Shown piece after piece: positions 8,765 to 17,391 of a DNA stretch of 64,000 nt. The translations under genes and the position numbers were made by a program. The notes beneath the pieces are model-generated. The model was given only the letters and a program-made list of their open reading frames with translations. It ran no database searches and had not been told where the DNA came from. This stretch comes from Prosthecobacter dejongeii (GTDB lineage: Bacteria > Verrucomicrobiota > Verrucomicrobiia > Verrucomicrobiales > Verrucomicrobiaceae), in assembly GCF_014203045.1 (NCBI RefSeq), contig NZ_JACHIF010000002.1, forward strand, positions 124,001-188,000. Direction: 5' to 3'. The number at the start of each line of letters is the position of its first letter. The stretch's first letter is position 1.

Positions 8765-9286
8765 ATGCTCGAAATTTTCGAAAGTCCCCTGAACACCTTT
8801 GGCATGGGCTTTGCCCTCGGTGCCATCTTTTTGGTCATGGCCTACTTCAGCCACTGGAAAACCAAAGGTGAGTTTAAACGCTACAAGTCCCACCTGAGCG
8901 ACAAGCTGGAGCTGGATGCGAAACAACTCCAGGATACCAACAAGGAGCGCGCCCGCCTGGCCCAGGAAAATGAGCATCTGCGAATCCAGGTGAACCGTCT
9001 CAATGAGCGTCCTGACAACAAGCTTCAGCGTGAGCTGGAAGTGCTAGCCCGTGCGGAAAAGCACATGCTGATCAATGCTCCTGGCTTTGCTCCCGCGTGG
9101 GAAATGGCCAAGTCCCAAGCTCTTTCACAGATGGAGACCGAGGAAAAGGGTATGTCTTTCCCGCAGAAAATCTTCCGCAAGCTCATCGGCCCAGGTTCCA
9201 ATGGCAATGCAGCCCTGCCTGAAAATGGCAGCAGCCACAGCAAGTCTGGCACTACTGAGACTGCTACGACGACCACAGCCGTCTAA
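8765..9286 (+). CDS. Membrane-anchored coiled-coil protein, function unknown
   Basis: A 173-residue protein. Residues about 10-28 form one membrane segment (FGMGFALGAIFLVMAYF). A charged heptad-like stretch from about 35 to 100, rich in Lys, Glu, Leu, Gln and Arg ('ELDAKQLQDTNKERARLAQENEHLRIQVNRL'), predicts a coiled coil. After 'APGFAPAWEMAKSQAL' the tail becomes Ser/Thr/Asn-rich and disordered. The layout is like RmuC- or YhcB-type scaffold proteins but I do not recognise a family. A strong terminator follows, so it is probably monocistronic. Confidence 0.65.
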   Translation: MLEIFESPLNTFGMGFALGAIFLVMAYFSHWKTKGEFKRYKSHLSDKLELDAKQLQDTNKERARLAQENEHLRIQVNRLNERPDNKLQRELEVLARAEKHMLINAPGFAPAWEMAKSQALSQMETEEKGMSFPQKIFRKLIGPGSNGNAALPENGSSHSKSGTTETATTTTAV

Positions 9287-9313
9287 GCTGTCGAGCTACT
9301 CCTCTTTTCAATC

Positions 9314-9343
9314 AGCCCGGTGTGTGAAGCACCGGGCTTTTTT
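9314..9343 (+). terminator. Rho-independent terminator
   Basis: Perfect 9-bp stem AGCCCGGTG (9314-9322)/CACCGGGCT (9330-9338) with a 7-nt loop and a run of T through 9343. It ends the transcript of the coiled-coil gene at 8765-9286. Confidence 0.92.
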
Positions 9344-9394
9344 GTGCCTGGAAACTTCCATCGAAGACCAAGATGAGGCAGCCTAAAAAGCCCC

Positions 9395-10597
9395 TCACAC
9401 CAACCACGTTGCCAGTCCCAGGAAAACCCCCATGCTCACCACATCCGTGGCCGTGGTGAGGAAGATGCTGGAAGCCGTGGCGGGATCCGCCCCCAGCTTC
9501 CTCAAGGTGAGGGGAATCAGCGCCCCACACAGGCCACTGACCACACAACTGGCCACCATGGAAAGCAGCACGACGACGCCCAGCATCACTGCCTTGGGGT
9601 TTTCTTGACTGCTCGCATACAGAAACATGCCGATGCCCGCCGTTAGGCCCACAAGCGCACCATTGAGGAGGCCTAGCGTGCCTTCTTTCATCACCAGTCG
9701 TCGTTCATCGCCAGCCTTCAGGTCTCCCAGCGTCATGCCGCGCAATGCCACCGCCAGCGCCTGGCAGCCCGTATTGCCAGACTGCCCCGCTAGCACCGGG
9801 AGAAAGGCAGCGAGGAGAACGAGGCGATCCAGCGTAGGCTCGAAATAACCCACCACGCCTGCCGCGAGAAAGGCGGTAACGAGATTCACCTGGAGCCAGG
9901 GGTGGCGAAAGCGCAGGCTGCGCCAGAGGGGCGTGCTCAGGCGCTCTTCATCATTCACGCCCATCATCGTTCCTGCCTGGGCGCTGATTTCGATGGCGCG
10001 GGCTTCGAATAAGTTTTGTCCCCGCACCAGGCCCAGTAGCCGCCCTTCCGCATCGCAAACAGGGTAAACGGGCAGGTGCCGGTTCACCGTTTGCTTCATG
10101 GCGTCTGTCAGTTCCATGTCTGGGCGCAGAGCGAAGATATTGGTGTACATGACCTCTGAAAGCAGCGCCTCCGGTTTGCCTAACATCAAGTCACGAAAGA
10201 CCAGCACGCCCAGCAGGCGGTTGGCATCATCCGTGACATAACCGTAGGTGATGAAGGCACGCTTCGTCAGCTTGCGCAGCGCCTCAATGGTGCCTTGCAC
10301 TGTCATGGACGGGCGGAAAACGGCCACGGGAGGCTCCATCAGCCAGCCCACGGAGTCTTCAGGATATTCTCGGTTGCGCATCCACTGGCGTGCTTTCTCG
10401 ATGGGCGCCGCTGCGATGATGGTGCAGCGATGCTCGTCGGTCATCTCATGCAGCACTTGTTGAGCTACCATGGGATTCAGCGCCTCTAGCACTCGCACGC
10501 CGTCCAGTGCGGGCAGGGTTTCTAGAAGGTCTGCAGCATCGTGAGGTGCACGCTCGCGGACGTCTTCGAGGAGGTTGGCATCGGCTTCCAGGCTCAT
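9395..10597 (-). CDS. mgtE: MgtE-type magnesium transporter
   Basis: Inner-membrane Mg2+ channel/transporter. The 400 residues comprise a shortened N-terminal helical domain (about 1-90), two CBS domains (about 90-210: 'LMEPPVAVFRPSMTVQGTIEAL' then 'FALRPDMELTDAM') and a five-helix membrane domain (225-400). The pore signature appears as 'LAGQSGNTGCQAL' (270-281) and the late Asp helix as 'TTATDVVSMGVFLGLA'. Typical family length is about 450, so the N domain is short by some 40-50 residues, which may alter Mg2+-dependent gating. No M-box riboswitch is evident upstream. Confidence 0.93.
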   Translation of the reverse strand: MSLEADANLLEDVRERAPHDAADLLETLPALDGVRVLEALNPMVAQQVLHEMTDEHRCTIIAAAPIEKARQWMRNREYPEDSVGWLMEPPVAVFRPSMTVQGTIEALRKLTKRAFITYGYVTDDANRLLGVLVFRDLMLGKPEALLSEVMYTNIFALRPDMELTDAMKQTVNRHLPVYPVCDAEGRLLGLVRGQNLFEARAIEISAQAGTMMGVNDEERLSTPLWRSLRFRHPWLQVNLVTAFLAAGVVGYFEPTLDRLVLLAAFLPVLAGQSGNTGCQALAVALRGMTLGDLKAGDERRLVMKEGTLGLLNGALVGLTAGIGMFLYASSQENPKAVMLGVVVLLSMVASCVVSGLCGALIPLTLRKLGADPATASSIFLTTATDVVSMGVFLGLATWLV

Positions 10598-10729
10598 GAG
10601 CCTAGAGTTAATGCGGACTTGCCCAGGTGTCCATCCAGGGGACGGCCTTCTAAAGGAAAAACTGCCAGTAAAATTCCGAGTTTGAAGTGCTTCTGTAACC
10701 GATGGATCGGAACCGAGTTCCTCTAACCT

Positions 10730-11335
10730 ATGATTGATATGCGTGCTCTCTTCGACCTCTGCTTACTTTTGCTCACCTGCACCTCTCTCCCTGCTCTGGA
10801 TATTCCCGTGGATGACACCACCATCGTCATTGGAGAGCGCGTGGGCCCCATCGAAAAAGGCATGACGCTCTTTGGGCTGAAAACGCTCTTAGGCGCTGGG
10901 AAGGTGAAGGCCGCCGACATCGAAGTGGGCGAGGGCGAAACGCTGCCTGGAGCCAAGCTCTTTGAAGGCACGGATAAAGAATTGGAAGTCCTCTTCAATC
11001 CCGAAGGCGACGAAAAGGAGGTTTGGGATATCCGCATCATCGGTAAGGCCTGGAAGTTTGAAAATGGGCTCAAGGTGGGGCTGTCGCTGGAAGAGGTGGA
11101 AAAGATCAACGGCGGCCCTTTCATCATCTTCGGTTTTGGCTGGGACTACGGTGGCTACGCGAACCTCAAAGGCGGCAAACTGGACGGCAAAGTGAGCCTG
11201 CGTTTTGAGCCCGGGAAGAACACCGACAACTCGCTGATGGGAGACCAGGAAATCCCGACGACCAACGTCAAACTGCGTGCCTCCAAACCGAAGGTGGAGT
11301 CCATCACGGTCATTTTCCGTCAAACGGCCGCCTGA
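10730..11335 (+). CDS. Secreted hypothetical protein
   Basis: A 201-residue protein with a clear signal peptide (MIDMRALFDLCLLLLTCTSLPALD). The mature part has repeated 'G...KGMTLFGLKTLLG' and 'GLKVGLSLEEVEKINGGPF' segments, the pattern of small proteins that sample a fixed offset ('G.s..ev....G.p'), then 'GGYANLKGGKL'. I do not recognise the family; it resembles uncharacterised PVC periplasmic proteins. ATG 10739 (M4) is an alternative start. Confidence 0.65.
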   Translation: MIDMRALFDLCLLLLTCTSLPALDIPVDDTTIVIGERVGPIEKGMTLFGLKTLLGAGKVKAADIEVGEGETLPGAKLFEGTDKELEVLFNPEGDEKEVWDIRIIGKAWKFENGLKVGLSLEEVEKINGGPFIIFGFGWDYGGYANLKGGKLDGKVSLRFEPGKNTDNSLMGDQEIPTTNVKLRASKPKVESITVIFRQTAA

Positions 11336-11457
11336 CCCCAATGTCGATTTTGATTCGTTAACTCCGGTGGAGAAAGAGCCATCCGCCTGTCGCAAAGAGG
11401 AATCTGCTCTTGCCGTTCGGCTTCGGCTTTTCATCATGGTGCAGATCCAACCACCCC

Positions 11458-12606
11458 ATGAAAGCCCTCGTCCTCACCGCTCCGTCCGAATTTAGCTATG
11501 AAACCGCATTCCCAGACCCGACTCCCGGGGCAGGTGAGGTGCTGGTGAAGATCAAGGCCTGTGGCATCTGCGGCAGTGATATTCATGGCATGGATGGCCG
11601 CAGTGGCCGCCGCCAGATGCCCATCGTCATGGGCCATGAAGCTGCGGGCGAAATCACCGAAGTGGGCGAAGGTGTGACCGACTGGAAAGTGGGCGACCGC
11701 GTCACCTTTGACTCCACCGAATACTGCGGTGAGTGCGAGGAGTGCCAGGCAGGTTACGTGAATCTTTGCCCGGATCGCAAGGTCCTGGGTGTGTCTCCAG
11801 GCAGCTACCGCCGCCACGGCTGTTTTGCTGAAAAGATCGTGCTGCCTCAGCGCATCCTCTATCGCATTCCCGAGGCTCTTTCGTTTGAAAAGGCTGCCTT
11901 TGCCGAGCCAGTGGCCATCGCTCTCCATGCGGTCAATTTGGCGGATGGCATCGAAGTGGGCGAAGCCTTTGCCGATGAATGCGAAGAGGGTGACTGTGGC
12001 GCGTGTGGGGAGGGCTGTGGGCATGACCATGGTGAAGCCCACGAACACGGCCAGGAAGAAATCCGGGGCGGCGTGGCCGTGGTGGTCGGCGCAGGCCTGA
12101 TCGGCCTCCTGGTCATCCAGTCTCTCAAGGCCCGTGGTTGGGAGCGTGTGATCGCCGTGGATCTGGATGACAAACGGCTGGAGCTTTCAAAGACCCTGGG
12201 GGCCGATGATGCCTTCAATGCCAAGCAGGAAAACCTAGCCATGCACCTGCGTGAGATCACTGGCGGTGATGGTGCCGATGCCAGCTTTGAAGTCGTGGGT
12301 GCTGGTGCTCCGGTGGACCTCGCCGTGCGCTGCGTTCGCAAAGGTGGCCAAGTCATCTTGGTAGGCAATCTTCAGGCCTCCATCCCATTCCCACTTCAGG
12401 AAGTCGTCACTCGCCAGATCACCCTGCGTGGTTCTTGCTCCTGCGCGGGTGAATACCCCGAGGCCATCCGCCGCATCGAAGACGGTAGCATCCAAGTGGA
12501 GCCCCTGCTCAGCGCCGTGGCCCCGCTGGAAGAAGGCGCAGGCTGGTTCAAGCGCCTCTACGACAACAAAGAAGGCCTGCTGAAAGTGGTGCTGAAGCCT
12601 GAATAA
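11458..12606 (+). CDS. Zinc-dependent alcohol/polyol dehydrogenase with Cys/His-rich insert
   Basis: Medium-chain dehydrogenase (382 residues), probably oxidising a secondary alcohol or polyol with NAD. Catalytic zinc ligands are Cys38 (GICGSD) and His60-Glu61 (MGHE); structural zinc cysteines are C90, C93, C96 and C104; the Rossmann glycines are in 'VVVGAGLIGLLVIQ'. Between the two domains, residues 171-200 form an insert with C175, C180, C183, C187, H189, H191, H195 and H197, which is not part of the family fold and looks like an extra metal site. ATG 11458 is chosen by homology to the standard start 'MKALVL'. A terminator follows at 12631. Confidence 0.9.
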   Translation: MKALVLTAPSEFSYETAFPDPTPGAGEVLVKIKACGICGSDIHGMDGRSGRRQMPIVMGHEAAGEITEVGEGVTDWKVGDRVTFDSTEYCGECEECQAGYVNLCPDRKVLGVSPGSYRRHGCFAEKIVLPQRILYRIPEALSFEKAAFAEPVAIALHAVNLADGIEVGEAFADECEEGDCGACGEGCGHDHGEAHEHGQEEIRGGVAVVVGAGLIGLLVIQSLKARGWERVIAVDLDDKRLELSKTLGADDAFNAKQENLAMHLREITGGDGADASFEVVGAGAPVDLAVRCVRKGGQVILVGNLQASIPFPLQEVVTRQITLRGSCSCAGEYPEAIRRIEDGSIQVEPLLSAVAPLEEGAGWFKRLYDNKEGLLKVVLKPE

Positions 12607-12630
12607 GCCCCAGTAGCACTAAGGACGAGA

Positions 12631-12667
12631 AGCGTGGCATGACCAAGGGGGGATGCTGCGCTTTTTT
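12631..12667 (+). terminator. Rho-independent terminator after the dehydrogenase
   Basis: AGCGTGGCAT (12631-12640) pairs with ATGCTGCGCT (12653-12662) through 10 bp including two G-U wobbles, followed by six T (12662-12667). Confidence 0.82.
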
Positions 12668-12820
12668 CGTTTTAGGCTTCTTGAGTAGCGCCACGTCTCG
12701 TTAGCTCAGAGGAGTTTGCCTTTATTGGGATCCAAACCAGAGTTTACCGCAAAGCAGCGACAGTTTATGTCGTTGTAGCCACTCCCCTCCTGCGGATGCT
12801 GGAGGCTTACATTTTTCCTC

Positions 12821-14296
12821 ATGCGCCTGCTTTTTCTTTCTTTCCTGGTTCTGAGCCTGAGTTCCGCACCGCTGCTGGCCAAGGCCCTGCGGCCCAATGT
12901 CATCCTCATCGTGGCAGATGACCTGGGCTATTCTGATCTCGGCTGTTATGGCTCCAAAACCATCCGCACACCGAACCTGGATCGCCTGGCCGCAGAGGGC
13001 ACTCGCTTCACTTCCTTTTATGTGGCCCAGGCCGTGTGCAGTGCCTCGCGCGCAGCACTGATGACGGGCTGTTACCCAAACCGAGTGGGCATGCAGGGCG
13101 CATTGAATCATACCAGCAAAGAAGGTATCAACCCGGACGAATTTCTCCTGCCAGAGCTCTTCAAACAGCGCGGCTACAGCACCGCCATTCATGGCAAATG
13201 GCACCTGGGCACGGCGGCAATGTTTCACCCCATGAAGCATGGTTTTGACGAATTCTGGGGCATCCCTTACTCCAACGACAACAGCAAGTTTCATCCCTCG
13301 CTGGCCGCTGAGATGCCGCCACTGCCGCTGTACGACGATGAAAAGGTGGAGCAGGTGGATCCGGATCAAAGTCAGTTCACTCGACGCATTACAGAGAAGG
13401 CCGTCAGCTTCATCCGCCGCAATGAGAAGAAGCCCTTTTTCCTCTATGTGCCACACGTCATGCCACACGTGCCCATCTTTGCTTCAGATCGCTTCAAGGG
13501 GCAGTCGCCGCACGGTCTGTATGCCGATGTGGTGGAGGAACTGGACTGGAGCGTGGGCATGATCCTCGCCGCCGTCCAGCAGGCGGGCGTGGCAGATAAC
13601 ACCCTCATCCTCTTCATGTCTGATAACGGTCCCTTCCTCAGCTACGGCAACCATGCTGGCAATGCCGCCCCACTCCGCGAGGGCAAGCTGACGAGTTATG
13701 AAGGTGGTGTGCGCGTGCCCTTCATTGCCCGCTGGCCTGGCCAGGTCCCTGCCGGAAAGGTGAATGAAGAACTCTTCACCGCCATGGATCTCATGCCCAC
13801 CTTCCAGGCCTGGCGTGAGGATGCCGAACCGGCCGCTCCGGTGAAAACGCAGGATGGTAAAGATGTGACGGACCTCTTGTTAGGCAAAGAAGGGGCGAAA
13901 AGCCCGCATGAAGCCATCGCCATCTATGCTGGTGGCGAGCTGCAGGCCATCCGCAGCGGCGAATGGAAACTTCACTTTGTCCATCCCTACATAACCCCTC
14001 ATGATAGCCCTGGTCGCGATGGTAAACCTTCGAACTGGGAGAACATGAAACCCGCCGCCATCACGCAATCCGGCATCGAAGGCATCGCCACCCGCCACGG
14101 CTACAAAGTGGCTCAGCAGCCTCTAGCCCTATATCATCTCAAAGAGGACATCGGCGAGCTCACCGATGTCAGCGCCGCTCACCCCGACATCGTTGAGCGC
14201 CTACAAAAACTCGCCGATCCCTTTCGCCAGCAGCTTGGTGACAGCCTAACAAAGACCGTGGGCACCGAAGTCCGCCCCCTGGGCCGAGCGGAGTGA
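12821..14296 (+). CDS. Secreted type I sulfatase
   Basis: Exported sulfatase (491 residues) that would hydrolyse sulfate esters on polysaccharides or other substrates. The signal peptide is residues 1-20. 'NVILIVADDLGYSDLGCYG' provides Asp33/Asp34 metal ligands, and C73-S-A-S-R carries the cysteine that is converted to formylglycine, which requires a maturase encoded elsewhere. 'HGKWHLG' and 'LFMSDNGPF' are the other active-site motifs. Substrate not deducible; arylsulfatase A-like. Neighbouring exported genes suggest polymer breakdown. Confidence 0.95.
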   Translation: MRLLFLSFLVLSLSSAPLLAKALRPNVILIVADDLGYSDLGCYGSKTIRTPNLDRLAAEGTRFTSFYVAQAVCSASRAALMTGCYPNRVGMQGALNHTSKEGINPDEFLLPELFKQRGYSTAIHGKWHLGTAAMFHPMKHGFDEFWGIPYSNDNSKFHPSLAAEMPPLPLYDDEKVEQVDPDQSQFTRRITEKAVSFIRRNEKKPFFLYVPHVMPHVPIFASDRFKGQSPHGLYADVVEELDWSVGMILAAVQQAGVADNTLILFMSDNGPFLSYGNHAGNAAPLREGKLTSYEGGVRVPFIARWPGQVPAGKVNEELFTAMDLMPTFQAWREDAEPAAPVKTQDGKDVTDLLLGKEGAKSPHEAIAIYAGGELQAIRSGEWKLHFVHPYITPHDSPGRDGKPSNWENMKPAAITQSGIEGIATRHGYKVAQQPLALYHLKEDIGELTDVSAAHPDIVERLQKLADPFRQQLGDSLTKTVGTEVRPLGRAE

Positions 14297-14411
14297 TTGC
14301 TGAAAGCTCTGCTGGTGTCTAGGCTTTAGCCGATATGAATCTGAATGTCGTTTGTCAGTCAACAAGGACGTGCTTGGAATTCGTCTTCAGTGCACTTCGA
14401 AGAACGCCCAA

Positions 14412-17228
14412 TTACTTTTCGCTGCCCACGGCAGCCGCTTCTAAAATGGCAATGTGGAGAAGGTCCTGCTCTTCATACTCTGGCTTACCCATCGGCTTCC
14501 ACACCGCCAAAATACGGGCCGTGCCGCTGGCCATGCTGAGGCTGGTGTTGACGGTTTCGGGATGAAAGTCGGTTAGGGGGGCTCCCACAGTTGCGGCAGC
14601 ATTATCGCGAGTCAGATTTTCAAGATGAGGAATGGGAGGCGCAGTGTGATGTTCGACCGCAAGATTGATGTCAATGGTCGTGCCATAAGCGCCCACTGTG
14701 GGGTCTATTTCCATTCGCGAGCCGACCTCGCGCACTTCGGGAGTGACCCTTGTTTCGTCGTTTTTCGTTTTATTGAGCGTCAATCTTTGGATGTGCTCTC
14801 TGACATTTTTCACCGTTGCCCTCTGTCCACCTCGAGTTACTATTCGAAGTGTTTCGACGGGTAAAGTTTCACCTTTGGTTAGGCCTTTTAGCAGCCGATC
14901 CAACTCTTCGGAATGATTGGCATGCTGGGCGGAAAGTGCCAGGATTTCTCGAATCAGGTCTCCTTTGGCTTGAAGCAGGTGAAGATTGAAAATGACATTT
15001 TTTGACGGGTAAGCACAGTCCTGCCCTATAAATACCTGCGCAATATCTAGATTGGAAAGAGTGTTGGTAAGGATTAATTCATCACTGCCTGCGGCATAGA
15101 TGACACTGCTACCTTCTGGCATGGGAACTCCCATTGCCTCCAAGACCTCGAAGGCGAATTGATTCTGAGTTTTCTTTACCAACGGCTTATCTTGGGCGGC
15201 TCCTGAAATACTCAAGAAATCGGAAGGAACGTGGATCGTGCGGGTGACCATGACCTTGTCATCCTTTAACGAAGATTTCTTGACCTGTGACGTTATCTTT
15301 TGGGCTTCTTCATCAAAAGTGGTCTTCAGAATATCGACGGTCACAAAAGCCAATTCTAGAACATCTTGGGCCTCCGACTCAGGGCGGCCACATGGACGCC
15401 AAGCTGCGATGATCCTGGTTTGTCCAGGAGCGAAGATTGTTGAGGTGTTGACCTTGGCCTCATGAAAATCATGTCGGGTTATTTCATAATCTGTTTTTGA
15501 GGCTGGATCATCCAGCTTTTCCTTCCAGCTTGTTGGCGGGGCAGTCTGGCTGGTAAATTCGCCTGAAAGATGCACCCAATGACCCTCAGGGCTGATCAAA
15601 GGTTCTACCTCCCAGACTGTGCCAGACGGATGCATTTGAGATCTGAGCACTGGCCCAGAATGACCGCTCCATGCGACTTCACTGGTCGTGAGATGCTCAC
15701 GTATCGCCTGACTTTTGCCCTTAGCTCCCGCTTTTCCTTGAAGGTAAGTTGTGCTGACCCACTTTGCCTCATTGCTAGACACGGCGAGTTGTATCTGCTT
15801 TTGCGCATTTGAAGCGGCGCTCAGATCCTGACTATCATGGAGGATGCGCCGTAAAAGAGGGCCAGGGCCCCGCAATATATTCAGTGTGAGGCCCATGCTT
15901 TTGGGCAAGGATTGCCATTCTTCAGCGACCCATTGCTGGATAATATCGAGGGTTTCCAGATTCGCCTCCACTGTTAGATGCAGAGTATCAGTGATAGTTG
16001 CCCGGCTTTCTCCTGGCAGGTCAATATGGTGCCATCGCAGAATATCTTTGGCGCTGATCTTTGCTTCAGGTAAAGAGTCTAGCCAGTGCGAATGCGGCAA
16101 AGTGAAGGTATGCTTGATCAGGGCATCTGGTTGCGTCAAATCTACCTCAACAACGTTAAGATCCTCCTTGGTAAGAGATTTTGATTTGATGATCTCTGCT
16201 GTCACAAAGGCGGCCTGGAGAAAATCGTCCTTTAAGCTTTCGCCTGCATCCTTGGGTCTCCACAAAGAGATCATTTTAGCGTGTCCGGATTTAAGCCTGA
16301 GTGCTGTTTGAACGTGGCCGTTCTGGCTCTGCGGGACCTTCTTTTTCAGAGCGATGCCTGTCACGGGTTCACGGAATTGTGCCTGAGTTGAGGTGACCGG
16401 AATCGTCGTGAATTCTGGGGCCAAAAGCAGTTCAACATACTTAAGTTTTAAATCAATATGAGGATTCACTTCCATGCGAAACCCAACGGGTGTATTCACA
16501 GTCTTTACGGTTGATACTCCTTTGGTATCCAAGACTGTCTCAGTCGAGGAGGCATGCCGAATCACTGCCTCCAGATAGGATATTTCTCCTGATTTTGCCA
16601 GCAAATATCCTGTGCTCAGCACCCGAATGTCAGATCCTGGACGTTCTGATTCTAACAGCAAGTGTTCTAGGTCCTGAGTGCTGTCATCCGAGCCTTTCGA
16701 AGGTTTGGCGAGGGTGCGTAGAACTGGGCCGGGTGCTTGAATCAGATGCACGGTAATTGCGACCGTTTCTGGAGGACGCATCGTCTCCACGATGCGCTGA
16801 ATCATATTTAGATACAGCGGTTCATGTCGGACATGCAGACGGTGATTGATGGGATCGATAAAAGCTGCTGTGCCCTTAGGAAAAGGAATTCCGATATGTT
16901 CCAAGAACGCTCGGGTGCTTTGGCGGAGTTGAACCGCTGGAACATTCGTTCCAGCGGAATCTGACTTAACTTCAATTGGGAGGGCGCTAAATGGATCTGC
17001 GCTCGTCGCGGCGGGAGTAGGCCATCTCAAGCTGTTTTTTGCCGCATGTTTTGCATCCCAAATAAAGTTGGGAGAAATGTCAAAGATACGGGTTTCGATC
17101 TTGGATGGAAAAGCTCTTTCTTCGGACAATGACGGCTGCTTAGACGGTGACGTATTTTCCTCGGGTGCTGATGAAAGGTGGCTAACTGAAAGCCAAGCAG
17201 TGAGTAAAAGAGTCCATTTGCAATTCAT
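14412..17228 (-). CDS. Large secreted protein of three secretin-like repeat modules
   Basis: A 938-residue protein with signal peptide MNCKWTLLLTAWLSVSHLSS. Three diverged modules recur at about 104-348, 395-636 and 694-932. Each has a 'G[IV]P.P.G..' start or its remnant, a 'HL[IL]QA.G..[LI]R' segment (157, 446, 746), a 'G.[RV][MW]E[VI].P' strand (249, 536, 836) and an ending 'W[RK]P.G..E...D.L..AFVT..I' (322, 609, 909). The 'MEVNPHI' and 'MEIDPTVG' strands recall the beta-rich C-terminal part of secretins (GspD/PilQ), but no outer-membrane secretin pore is complete. Function unknown; a periplasmic or envelope-associated repeat protein is likely. Confidence 0.75.
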   Translation of the reverse strand: MNCKWTLLLTAWLSVSHLSSAPEENTSPSKQPSLSEERAFPSKIETRIFDISPNFIWDAKHAAKNSLRWPTPAATSADPFSALPIEVKSDSAGTNVPAVQLRQSTRAFLEHIGIPFPKGTAAFIDPINHRLHVRHEPLYLNMIQRIVETMRPPETVAITVHLIQAPGPVLRTLAKPSKGSDDSTQDLEHLLLESERPGSDIRVLSTGYLLAKSGEISYLEAVIRHASSTETVLDTKGVSTVKTVNTPVGFRMEVNPHIDLKLKYVELLLAPEFTTIPVTSTQAQFREPVTGIALKKKVPQSQNGHVQTALRLKSGHAKMISLWRPKDAGESLKDDFLQAAFVTAEIIKSKSLTKEDLNVVEVDLTQPDALIKHTFTLPHSHWLDSLPEAKISAKDILRWHHIDLPGESRATITDTLHLTVEANLETLDIIQQWVAEEWQSLPKSMGLTLNILRGPGPLLRRILHDSQDLSAASNAQKQIQLAVSSNEAKWVSTTYLQGKAGAKGKSQAIREHLTTSEVAWSGHSGPVLRSQMHPSGTVWEVEPLISPEGHWVHLSGEFTSQTAPPTSWKEKLDDPASKTDYEITRHDFHEAKVNTSTIFAPGQTRIIAAWRPCGRPESEAQDVLELAFVTVDILKTTFDEEAQKITSQVKKSSLKDDKVMVTRTIHVPSDFLSISGAAQDKPLVKKTQNQFAFEVLEAMGVPMPEGSSVIYAAGSDELILTNTLSNLDIAQVFIGQDCAYPSKNVIFNLHLLQAKGDLIREILALSAQHANHSEELDRLLKGLTKGETLPVETLRIVTRGGQRATVKNVREHIQRLTLNKTKNDETRVTPEVREVGSRMEIDPTVGAYGTTIDINLAVEHHTAPPIPHLENLTRDNAAATVGAPLTDFHPETVNTSLSMASGTARILAVWKPMGKPEYEEQDLLHIAILEAAAVGSEK

Positions 17229-17335
17229 GCGTCGAGTTTATCTGAAAAGTGGAAGAACGGTCGAGTCGAATCCTCCGTTTAATACAGGAATTTAAGCAAA
17301 GTTCACTGCTGTCGTGGTCTTCGGCTTATCGAAAC

Positions 17336-17370
17336 AAAAAACGTCCAGTCTGCTTTCGCGGGCTGGACGT
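17336..17370 (-). terminator. Rho-independent terminator for dapL
   Basis: On the minus strand the stem ACGTCCAG (17370-17363)/CTGGACGT (17348-17341) with inner GC pairs around a GAAA loop is followed by six T (complement of 17341-17336). It lies 20 bp beyond the dapL stop. Confidence 0.88.
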
Positions 17371-17391
17371 TTAAAACTGACTAACCAATGA

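Noticed and set aside
12722..13468. 248-residue minus-strand frame opposite the sulfatase
   Set aside because: The sulfatase reading has a signal peptide and formylglycine motif; this frame has neither.
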